64,000 bases of DNA, from assembly GCF_963576675.1 (NCBI RefSeq), contig NC_088916.1:11446501-11510500 (forward strand), given 5' to 3'. Below, piece after piece: positions 53,806 to 64,000 of this stretch (its first letter is position 1; each line of letters opens with the position of its first letter). Below the pieces are notes generated by a model, which did not search any database, had not been told where the DNA came from, and saw nothing but the letters and a program-made list of their open reading frames with translations. This stretch comes from Euphorbia lathyris (Eukaryota; Streptophyta; Magnoliopsida; Malpighiales; Euphorbiaceae). The position numbers were made by a program, and so were the translations under genes.

Positions 53806-54760
53806 GACTTTTTTTTTGGTAGAATAGAAGGCTAAAAGCCAAAGAACAAAAGCAGTAGAAAAAATAACAAAAGGTGCAGAAAAAGAAAATAAGGAAAACA
53901 GAATAGGAACTAGCGGTTAACTTTTCTTAGGACAGAGCATCCAAATGGGTCTGTGTCAAGAATAACCTAGAAGCCTGCAGGAGGCGCACCACCCTCTTGA
54001 TGACCTAAACTAAAAGCACTTGCGAAATCGTATCCAATCAACAGCTTGATTTCCTTCCCGATAAATATTAGTAAATCTAACCTCCCATAGTCAGTCCCTT
54101 TCAAAATTAGCCAAGCATGGGGATGATGAATATTAATCTTTGTATTCATGATGGTAAAAGCCGAGCTTGAGTCAGACTCAAAAATCACTTTCTGAAACCC
54201 TTGATCCCAAGCAATGCGAAAGCCAAAGTATATGCCCTAGAGTTCTGCAAAGAAAGCTGTACAAATCCTCAGATTAACTCCAAACCCCCTCAGCCATACC
54301 CCATTATAATCGAAGATCAAGCCTCCCGCTGAAGCAAAACCGGGGTTCCCCTTACTTGCCCCGTCTGTATTTATCTTGATCCATCCTACCTTTTACCCCC
54401 CCCCCCCCCCACCGAAAAGGCTCCTAGTGTAAGAATTCTGAACCTTCAGCGCCTTTGATAGGATAAATGCCTTCCTCAACACCGGAGGCTGGACATTTTC
54501 AAAAACCCATTGGTTCCTCCACTTCAAATTCCACCACACGCCTAAAGCAAAAATGGTCGACCAAGACACGCCAAACATACAAGTAGAAACGTCTAAATTC
54601 ACATCAATCCAATCGGACCAAGATAAAGAGAAAAAGAACCGATGATACTTGCTCGGGACCAACTGTTGCCACGCGACCCTCGCTTGATCACAGTCCTATA
54701 CCACGTGTAACATTGATTCCACAGCTCCACAAAACGGGCAGTTCATGGTCATGGGTCTCG
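53806..54760 (-). mobile_element. LINE 3' fragment (zinc finger and RNase H)
   Basis: Minus strand, ending in poly-A seen as the T run at 53808-53816. The upstream part encodes a CPFCGAVESMLHV-like zinc-binding segment of plant LINE reverse transcriptases (near 54745-54690), then the connecting region (54662-54393). The downstream part is an RNase H remnant (54188-53967, FESDSSSAFT). A run of C at 54397-54410 breaks the frame. Confidence 0.75.
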
Positions 54761-55779
54761 CTCAATAAAAATATAAAAGATATGATACTATTTTAAAATA
54801 CTTTATGTCATTTTTAGATTATTATGTTAACATTAACTATAGAAAAGTCTGGTAATATCATGTTAGATGGTCATGTAATGTGTTTATAATAATTTAGGAG
54901 TTTCGAATCACAATTCCAAATAATAATTATAATTTTATGATCTTTATCAATAAAGTGACATATAAAAGCACGAAAGAATATAAAAACAATTTCAAATATT
55001 CGTGTCATTTTCGATTTAGTATATCAACTTTCACCAACCCAAAAATGCACGTATCAGTTTCATGTCAATCCAAAAATGACAGATTATCTATTAAGCTAAA
55101 CTCAAACATTAAAATTACGTGTTGATTTCGTACCGTGTAATCGGATCGTATGTACTTTTACCCACTCATGAAAGTATTCACATCAGGGTGTGTCTGAGTT
55201 ATTCTTAAATCTTTAAGTGTTAATTTAAGTTTTAAATTTAATATAAGTTCTAATTGAATTAAATATAGAGGGAGCCAATAGGTATGAGAGGCAATCTATG
55301 TGGTGGAATTAGATACTAGTTTTTCAACATATTCCTATCCTTCCTTTTTATTGAATATTAAAATTGAAAATGAATCTTTTATAATGTAATTATTTAATTA
55401 TTTAATTATAAATCTCAATATATGAGAAATCTTCCAATGATTCGTCTTAACTTTGAAGAAAGAACCTTATTGAATTGTCTTGTCAATAAAAGATCTTTCT
55501 TTTTGATATGTACTATCATAGCTTATATGGCTGACATTTGGATATTCTTGATTTACATTTTTTTAATTTCGGAATAAAACTTTATATTCCATAATAGATG
55601 TATGATATAACATGTAATTCAATAAATAATAAATACCTGTATGTAAAAGTAGACTTAGGATCAATTGAATTGACATGTAATTTAGGAATAAAGTTAAATT
55701 TGCCCTAGAAATTTAAATTTATCTTTAGTATAATTGTAATATTTTCAAACAAAATCGATTTTACTTATAATTAGAAGAA
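54761..55779. other. Intergenic DNA, nothing recognised
   Basis: AT-rich; no gene or repeat structure was seen. Confidence 0.45.
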
Positions 55780-55788
55780 AAAATTTAA

Positions 55789-57528
55789 GGGAAAATTACA
55801 AAACTGGGTCAAATGGGATGTCTATTTACATATTTAATCCATTTACACATCCTACTACATATCTAGACTGATTTTGTGTGACTTTCCCATAATACTCCTA
55901 ACCTTCCCACTTCCCACCACTCGCGAACGGCTGCTCCCCCTATCTCTTTGGTTACGCGAAAAGTTGCTCCTGCATTAATGATTTGAAGACTTTTGATCTT
56001 CCTTTCTTCCTTTAAATTGCATGAAATCTGCACCATTTCGTCAAAATCACAATGAATTTCTTTTTTTCCTCTTTTCATCTCTTGATTCTGCAACTTTCTA
56101 ACCCTAGAAAACGAATCCATGGTTTTTCATCTTCCTATTCGTTGCTTGGTTTCTTTCTTCTTGTTACCATCAAAGAAATGGTTTTTCTACGATATTTGCT
56201 TCGTTCTTCCCATGTTATCATATTGTTATTGTCGATTTTGGGGGTGAAAGGGGCGAAAAATGTAAGTACCTGTTGTTTTTTCTGCATTTTTTCATGAATT
56301 CACTTCGCAATCGATGGTTTCGCGAAGCTTTGCGAAGAGAAAGAGCCTGGAAAGTGACGATCTACTTCGTTAATCGATGATTTCGCAAAGATATGCGAAG
56401 AGAAAGAGTTTGAAACGTATGGATCTACCTCGCGAATCGATTAGTTCGCGAAGTTTGCGAATAGATCCTCACGTTTCAGACCTCGCAGACTTCGCGAAAG
56501 CATCAATATGCGACGTAGATAGTCACGTTTCAGACCTCGCAGACTTCGCGAAACAATCGATTAGCGAAGTAAAATCACCTCTTTCCCTGCACATTTACAT
56601 TCGCATGCTTCGCTAATCTTCATTTCGTGAAGCCAAAATCGTCTTTTTCCCTGCCTAACACGATTAATTTTTTCTGAAGGTGGTTGAATACGTAACATCC
56701 CTTTTTGGAAGGCGACGTACTGGGCTGTAGGGGAGATGATTTTCCTTCCTGTATAGGGATTAACTTCCCTCAAGATTGACACATTCACTCCTAAAATGGT
56801 TGGTTAGGAGAGATTGTGTCAATCTTGGGGTGCACCATGGGACACGTCTATCCCATGGTGCCAATCTTCAAAGTGAACCTAACTAATCCGGTACCAATTT
56901 TAAATCGGATGAGTAATCTTGGTGTGCACCGTGGGACACGTCCAGACCTTTTGGGATGAGAAATGGAAGTCCAGACCTTTTGGGATGGATGTGTCTCATG
57001 GTGCACACCAAGATTACTCATCCGCTTCAAAATTGGTACCGGATTAGTTAGGTTCACTTTGAAGTGATTTGTTAGGAGTTTATTATGGCAATCTTGTTGT
57101 AAATTTTGATAATGTTATGATTTGAATGTTGTTATTGTGGCAATCTTGTTGTAAAGTTTGATAATGTTATGATTCTAATGTTAGAATCCGTTGTTGTTTG
57201 CCATTTTTTGTTATATACCACTTCGCGAATCAGCTTCAAAACATATCCAGCCTTCGCATATGCGAACTAAATTCATCAAGCAAAACAAACTTCAGCTTCG
57301 CAGGCTTCGCATATGCGAACTAAATTCATAAGTAAATCCAAACATTAGCTTCGTAGGCTTCGCATATGGTCGAATCTGTGAAGTCAGACGGGAGGGAGAC
57401 AGACGTGCATAAATATTGAGGGTATTATGGGAAAGTCACACAAAATCAGTCTAGATATGTAGTAGGATGAGTAAATGGGTTAAATATGTAAATGGGCCTC
57501 CCATTTGACCCAGTTTTGTAATTTTTCC
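55789..57528. mobile_element. MULE-like element with perfect 9-bp duplication and captured DNA
   Basis: Inverted ends of about 110 bp start GGGAAAATTACAAAACTGGG on the left and its close inverse on the right. The flank AAAATTTAA is present on both sides (55780-55788 and 57529-57537). No transposase was seen. The interior has a protein-like stretch near 56052-56297 that I cannot assign, and blocks of TTCGCGAA-type palindromes at 56310-56640 and 57215-57375. A palindromic MITE is nested at 56866-57063. Confidence 0.85.
56866..57063. repeat. Nested palindromic MITE
   Basis: Two arms of about 65 bp are inverted copies (AAAGTGAACCTAACTAATCC at the left and its inverse at the right), with GGTACC and CACCAAGATTACTCATCC inside. 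The loop has a direct repeat, AGTCCAGACCTTTTGGGATG-like, at 56938-56986. Confidence 0.75.
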
Positions 57529-57579
57529 AAAATTTAAACATATCAATTTACTGTTATTTAAATTATTATTTGGTGAAAG

Positions 57580-60500
57580 ATAGCCTAGCCGATGTCCTCC
57601 TTTCTCCACAACCTGCTTCATTCGGCTTCGATGCCAGACTGGAATCTCTATGATCACCCTCCTTCGGACGACTATGTAAGTATAGGAGTTCTCTTCAATC
57701 CAAAGCTTCGTTACCACGAGCAAAACTCATCTGCAACTACGACTGCTCCTCAGCCAAAACGGTCGGCGTTATCGTACTCCAACAACATATAATTGCTACT
57801 CCGGCATCAACGGTAAAAGTTTCAGATATTGGGGGAATTAGATCGATTCACATCTCTCAGGATGCCTATAAACGACGTCTGACGCTTTTCACCCATTCTC
57901 TAATTGGGGGACTCATCCTCTCTAAGGGGGATTCTCCTTAGAAAGTTACAGCTCTCAAAGAAGCCCTCACAACGGCATGAGAACTGCACGAACCATGACT
58001 ATTAATTTCTATAGGATGAGGGTTTTTTTCAGTATTCTGCGATCATATGAATACAAAGACTTGGCACTTGGCAATGGAATCATTAACATTAGGCTAGGTA
58101 CCTTTTGACTTCTACCATGGATAGAGAACCACTCAAGCTTGGGTATGGTCTGTTTGTATGCCTTGCCTTGTGAGTACTGGGATACACACAAAAATTCGGA
58201 CATCTCTAAAGGCATTTGAGGATTACTCTAATTTGACAACGCTATTTTGGAGGGGGAATTTGGTGACTTTGCTCGGCTTTTTTGTTGGATATTGACCTTG
58301 GTGGCGAATTGCCTACTCAACTAGGAATTGAACGGGAAGGGAAACAATTTTGGATCGATGTGGTTTATGAGAGACTTCTAAGCTTCTGTAAAGTATGCTC
58401 TAGCATTGGCCATATGGCGTATGACTACAGTTAGAACAAAAAAACATGTCCAGACTAAACAAAAACGAGCTGATATTGAGAAACAAGTGGTAATGAGACA
58501 AAGGTCATTTTCCCTGTGTCATACATTGAAGGAAATGGGTCGATCGGGACAGCATTGGATAGAGAGGTCAAATGACTTAATTCTGGTTAATATGGTTACT
58601 AACCATATTGTGAATGCATTAACAGCCCCTGGGAATGAGACAGATAACGGGAAGGTTCCTATGGAGTCTGATGATCTGGCACCTGAAGTGGAAGTAATAG
58701 AACATATATTGCATGTATCTAAACCCCTTATTTTCACAAACAACCCTTAGTTATGAGTAACAGAACATCCTCTAGAGGAGCGGTATGACAAACCATATTC
58801 ACCTAGTAACGAGAACATTCCCCAAGAAACTAGAACGAATGTAATAGACTCGCTAATCCCAGAGTTGCCTATAGAATTTGCTTCATCTCCTTTAATGTCA
58901 AATAGCTGGGTTGATCAAGTTGAGTTAGAGGATAGGGTTTGGCAAACATTAAATTTTACTCGACCTAGAATGCCCGAGACTCTAACAACTCGCAACAAGT
59001 GGGTCAGTAAGCTCCTAGTCTGTTTTAATTGAACGCATTATATAGGAATTATCGGGGGATCCTAAACCTGGATGCACAGTGGTATTTGTTTAACCTGTGT
59101 GTGACTCGTAAGCTAGATTCTCTTTGCATTGTGGAGCCTATGGTGGACCTTGACTCTATTCGACATTCATTCTTGGCCAGCATTGGAATGACCTTTATGG
59201 CAGCTAACCAACGGGATAGGAAGACATTTTGGTTGTTCAAAGCAGGTCAGCTGTCGTTCCCGATATATGTTGTTAATTATAGTTGTCATGAGAAATTTGT
59301 TTTGATAAAATTCGTACTACATAGGGAGCTTCATACTATATGTTTTGTATATGGAATTGTTTGGGCTAACAGGCGTACTACTTTGTTTGACAAAATTTTG
59401 ACACTTCGAACCGCCCAATAAGGTAACTGGCTACTTTTTGGAGATTTCAACGTGATTTTAGGGGCACATGAGAAAATAGGTCATCCACCTGCACAGAAGT
59501 CGCGTAGGGACTTTAGAAGTTTCATAGAAGAAATAGAATGGAGGGATGTGAAGGTTGCATGATCGTTTTTTACATAGAGCAATGGGAGACATGCACAGGC
59601 TCGGGTTGATAGCAGATTAGACAGGGCTTTAGTCTCAGGAGATTTTGCTACTTTGTGGTATTTTAATTGCATTGCTCTCACACTGCACCATTTTGATCAT
59701 CCTATATTGTTTTGCTGCCTTCAAGGTAAAATCACGGTTTCTAGGTTTCATTTTTAGACCATGTGGATCTCTCACACAAGGATTCACGAACTCATTCGAG
59801 AGCATAAGGAGGGCATTCACCATAGCTTGGGCCCTATGCAGCGTCTCTTCCATAAACTTAGGGGATTAAGGCCAATCTTGAGGAAATGGAATAAAGAAGT
59901 GTTCGGTCACCTAAATGTGAACATAACTGGGAGTGAATGGATTTTGAATAACATATAGTTGGAAATTTCTGAGAATAGGCTCTCCGAGGACCTTCATCGT
60001 CGATAATTGGAAGCTAACACACAACTTGACAGGCATCTATTACGAAAAAAAAAGATATACCTCAAAGAGAAAAGCCAGATCCATTGGCTTGTCTCGGGAG
60101 ACCGTATAAGTGCTTTATTTCATCGGGTGGCATCGCACAAGAAAGCCTCAACTAAGATTATTGCTCTGCATATCGATGAGGACCTCACTACGGATCCGGA
60201 CACCATCTCCAAGGATAAAGTCTCGTATTACTCAAAGTTATTTGCTAATCTTGAGACTATGGTCTCAGAGCAAGATAACGAAATTTGACTTTCACTGCCC
60301 GGACAATGCATAGATTCATAGCATAGTTTTTCGGGTGAGCTCAAGCAGCACTGCAGGCCCCAACGGTTTTACATGTCTATTTTTTCAAACTTTTTAGCAT
60401 ATTATGGGTCTAGATGTATGTAATATGGTGCATTGGTTTTTTAATATTGGAATTGTCACTCTGGGTCTCAAAACATCATGGTTCTAATACTGAAATTGGA

Positions 60501-63500
60501 AGGGGCTTCAAGGATAGAACAGTACCAACCAATTGTAATGAACAATTTCAGCTTCAAAATAATATAAAAAAATTAAAGCAAATAGGCTAGCGCAAGTCGT
60601 AGGGACTATTGTTTCAGAGAATCAGTTTGGGTTCTTCAAAGGGAGAAACATTCATCAATGCGTTGTTATTGCTTCAGAGGGAGTAAATTTCTTACAAAAG
60701 AAATGTTTTGGGGGTACCATGGTATGAAGATTTATATCACACCCTAACTTCCTGCTTGAGGTTCTCCAGGCCTTTGGCTTTTCACTTTAGTTCCATGATT
60801 GGATACTTAATATCCTTTGCTTGGCTCATATTGTTGAAACACCTTTCCACATGATTTTGATTTGAAAAAATTATTTAAGTTAATCCATGATTAAGGGACA
60901 ATTAAATTTAAGTGCTTTGATTTAATTATACTAATATGTTTGTTCAATGTTGAGTGTAAATATAAATGCAAATGGAAATAAAAAGTAAGACAAGACGAAG
61001 TCAGCATGAGAAAACAGCATAAGCTGAGTGGAGTATAACTCAGCGTGATAGAAGATCTTCAGAATAGAAGCTTGAGGATCAAACAAATCAACGAAGCTGA
61101 GAGGAACGCAACTCAATATCAAAAGCAGAGAAGTCTTCTTAAGAACTGTGCCTTGCAGAACGAAGCTGACCATGGAAGCTGAGTAAAAGAGAACTCAGTA
61201 TCTTTATTAGCAACAATCGAAGACAACGGCTATCAAAGACAAGCTGAGTGATCTTCAGGACAGCGCGAATGATCCGTTTGCTAAAAGACAAGATCCGACA
61301 ACTGTCTGCACCAATAATAGAAACCTTGGAATTACGCAAAAGTCAATTTCAAGGTGTATGGGTCAACTGTTCTTTTGCTAAAAGACAAACTGGCACAAAA
61401 AGACGAAACCTGCGAGAAGAAGACAAACCTGACGCCTACGGAATTCAGACGACAGGATTGGCCTGCAAATCTGAAGCTGACCAGGCCTTGTCTCAAAAAG
61501 GAGCCGTTTGGATTCAATGGACAAATTCAGAATACAACTATAAAAGGACAAGTATACTTCTTGGATCCTTTGCCGATTGCAAAAACAAAAAGAGAATAAG
61601 AGCATACATACAAAAGCACATCAATACAAGAAAGAGATCTTACACCAAATTTCTATTCCTATGTAAATGCTAGAGTGATTTTCTTTGTAATCATCTAAAG
61701 TGTTCCTTGTCTGAAAGAGAACAATCTTGTATCAATCATAGTATTGAGAGAGTGTGCTGAGTACTCGGTTTGGTACTCAGTGGTAGAGAAAATCTAAGTG
61801 CTGGGTTGTAGTGCTTAGTGGAGTTGAGTAGACGAATAGAGGACGGTACTCTTGCATATTCAACTGCCTTGTCAACGGTTTGTGCTCTACCTTGAAAGAG
61901 CTCAGTATTGGATTTAAAAAGCCCGGAGGGATTCTGGGGACTAGACGTAGGCGGAGAGGCCGAACCAGGATAAGTCGTGCTGAGTAATCTCTAACTCTCT
62001 TTTAATATATATCTGTATGTGTTGCTTGCTATATTTACTTAGTATATAAATTGTTTGAACTGACACTGAGTAAATCAGAGTGCTGAGTTGGAAGCTGACC
62101 ACAAAAGTGTCATTTCCCAACTCACAAGTAAAACAGTTCTAGTCAGTACCTGACTAAAGCCGTCTTACTTCCCACTCGGCCGCGCTGACCAAAGCTGAGT
62201 TGTGAAACTCAAAGAATCAAATTAAGTCAGTGTAATTAAATAAAAAAAATCATATTAGTTCCTAACCCCCCCCCCTTGGAACTAATCACACGGGACCAAC
62301 ACATATCTCTAAAATAACCAACACTAGTATCAATGGATATTTTTATCGCTCCAAAGGGTGTGTCAAGGGGACCCGTTGTCCCCAATTCTAATTAGTCTGG
62401 CCGAGGACTATCTCAGCAGGTTACTGCATAAATTAGTTGGTCAATGTAGATTATCACCTATGGTGTATTGAAGAATGTGTATGATTCCTACTCACCTATT
62501 GCACGCTGATGATGTCCTCATATTTTGTAAAGCTATAATTGCCAGTGTCCGCATACTAAATAAGGTATTCTCCTTCTATGGCACTATCTCGAGGTAGCAT
62601 GTGAGCTGGCAAAAATCAGAAATGCTCTTTGGTAGGCACATTACTGCTCGTCGATGGGGAAGGTAGTTTCTATCCATGGTTGGACACCTGCCCCTGTTGA
62701 ACGCGGTAATCATGAGCTCATTAACCCATAATTTCATCCTTTATGAGTGGTCGACTAGCTTGCTCAAGGGGTTAAATTGCTACATAAGGAACTTTCTCTG
62801 GTGTGGCTCCATTACTGGCAGAAAATTTCTAAGTGTTCCTTGGAGTACTTGCACAAAATCAGTTCAGGAAGGGGGCCTCGGGATCAAACAACTGTATACT
62901 CTTAATCTGGCATTGTCTAGGAAATTAGCATGGGGTCTAGTCACTAAAACCTCGCTTTATCATAACATGTTGCGCTCTCATTTCTTTGGCGATGTTGGGC
63001 TTCCAAAAACTATCTCGTCACATTCCTGTATTTAGGGCTCGATCAAGGAACCGTACTCACTACTTAAGGAAAATTGTATTTGGTTGATAAAGGAAACATC
63101 TGGGCTACACTTCTAGACGTCATAATGGACTCTTCTAACAGTTGCTTCTCAAGTAGAGATCCCGGTTAATTTGCATAGCTCCTTAATAGGTAAGGTGGAA
63201 GACTTTTTTATTACTAACTCATTGGAAGGACGACCCGCACTGTTTGGTCATGTAGTAGAGGTTGTCCACTCGGTTCATTGAAGTGGTGAACCACTTAAGT
63301 GCTAGATTGGTCCTGCATCTGTCGGTGTTTTTATGATTTCCTTGTTCTACCAGTGGCTACTGCATGCCCCTATGCACCCCCTATCTGGCAGCCGTATATT
63401 CTTCCCTCATACTTGTTTCTCTACTGCCGGCTTTCATGGGTTATCTATCGACTCAAGATTTATTCCAAAATCGAGGTTTGGTAATTGTCTTTAGGTGTTG

Positions 63501-63540
63501 CTTCTGTCAATAACATATTGAAACCATGGACCATGTACCA
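57580..63540 (+). pseudogene. Decayed L1-type LINE (ORF1, endonuclease, RT, zinc finger)
   Basis: Plus strand, many stops and frameshifts. ORF1 remains (about 57830-58750) end in a zinc knuckle of the plant type (CKVCSSIGHMAYDYS, last Cys replaced). The endonuclease part (59029-59700) has CIVEPMV, LLFGDFNVIL and RLDRAL. The reverse transcriptase follows from about 60000 (KSQIHWLVSGDRISALFHR, then a TAGPNGF-like segment near 60352) and is split by a solo LTR. After it come HADDVLIFCK (near 62500), the active-site equivalent of the FADD box, and the thumb (62676-63035, FLWCG and EGGLGIKQLY). A Cys/His cluster near 63490-63530 is the C-terminal zinc finger. Confidence 0.87.
60832..62301. repeat. 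Solo LTR (1470 bp) inserted in the LINE
   Basis: Begins TGTTGAAACACC and ends GGGACCAACA (TGTTG...CAACA), flanked by CATAT (60827-60831 and 62302-62306). No internal retroelement genes are present, so it is what remains after recombination between two LTRs. It is notable for many CTGAGT/ACTCAG words. Open frames inside (for example 61248-61673) look fortuitous. Confidence 0.85.
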
Positions 63541-64000
63541 TGTTTTGATGGAAACATCTGGGCTACACTTCTAGACGTCATAATGGACTCTTCTAACAGT
63601 TGCTTCTCAAGTAGAGATCCCGGTTAATTTGCGTAGCTCCCTAATAGGTAAGGTGGAAGACTTTTTTATTACTAACTCATTGAAAGGACGACCCGCACTG
63701 TTTGGTCATGTAGTAGATGTTGTCCACTCGGTTCATTGGAGTGGTGAACCACTCAAGTGCTAGATTGGTCCTGCATCTGTCGGTGTTTTTATGATTTCCT
63801 TGTTCTATAAGTGGCTACTTCATGCCTCTATGCACCCCCTATCTGGCAGTCGTATATTCTTCCCTCACACTTGTTTCTCTACTGGCGGGCTTTCATGGGT
63901 TATCTATCGACTCAATTTATTCCAAAATCGAGGTTTCGTAATTGTCTTTAGGTGTTGCTTCTGTTAATAACATATTGAAACCATGGACCATGTTTTGATT
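63092..64000 (+). repeat. 458-bp tandem duplication at the LINE 3' region
   Basis: The segment starting GGAAACATCTGGGCTACAC at 63092 repeats at 63550 with only scattered differences. The second copy runs to the window edge. It covers the end of the RT and the zinc finger region. Confidence 0.9.

Noticed and set aside
61248..61673. 141-codon open frame
   Set aside because: It lies inside the solo LTR, has no recognisable domain, and overlaps other equally long frames on both strands.

Overview
The window is nuclear DNA from a flowering plant, most likely a eudicot; the species cannot be named from sequence alone. Three intron-bearing host genes have typical plant exon structures and GT-AG (one GC-AG) introns. 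The space between them is AT-rich and packed with nested plant transposons: Ty3/gypsy, Ty1/copia, L1-type LINEs, MULE/Pack-MULE elements, and hAT-like and PIF/Harbinger-like MITEs. || Layout. 1-1333: AT-rich, nothing recognised. 1339-8084: a young, complete but non-autonomous Ty3/gypsy (Tat-like) element with 479-bp LTRs and a perfect 5-bp target duplication. It carries sense gag and protease, has no reverse transcriptase or integrase, and holds an open four-exon antisense gene. 8090-20895: a locus for a lysine/histidine-transporter-like amino acid permease (LHT type, minus strand). One complete gene (16949-20895) is preceded by three broken partial copies, in units that also carry a hAT-like element, a LINE fragment and a MULE MITE; intron 2 of the intact gene contains a roughly 158-bp minisatellite. 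20896-25415: non-coding with a small LINE fragment. 25416-30891: a Pack-MULE with roughly 440-bp terminal inverted repeats that captured part of a mitochondrial small heat-shock protein gene, later split by a second gypsy element (26914-30854) inserted in its right inverted repeat. 30892-36090: non-coding with a chain of foldback/MITE elements. 36302-39777: an intact 12-oxophytodienoate-reductase-like gene (plus strand, five exons) with a cluster of TGACG motifs upstream and a 25S rDNA fragment in intron 3. 40113-46358: an intact AGL12/XAL1-type MADS-box gene (minus strand, seven exons) with several MITEs in its introns. 46620-57590: decayed copia, gypsy and LINE pieces and a MULE with a perfect 9-bp target duplication. 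57580-64000: a decayed LINE (ORF1 zinc knuckle, endonuclease, RT, zinc finger) split by a 1470-bp solo LTR and ending in a 458-bp tandem duplication. || The three host genes are not a functional cluster: amino acid uptake at the plasma membrane, an old-yellow-enzyme-type reductase acting on oxylipins and related enones, and a developmental MADS transcription factor. The features most worth following up are the spliced antisense gene with its own promoter-like motifs inside the gypsy element, the Pack-MULE carrying a mitochondrial sHSP start, the intron minisatellite beginning at a splice donor, and the TGACG triplet upstream of the OPR gene. All domain names are by eye; no database search was run.
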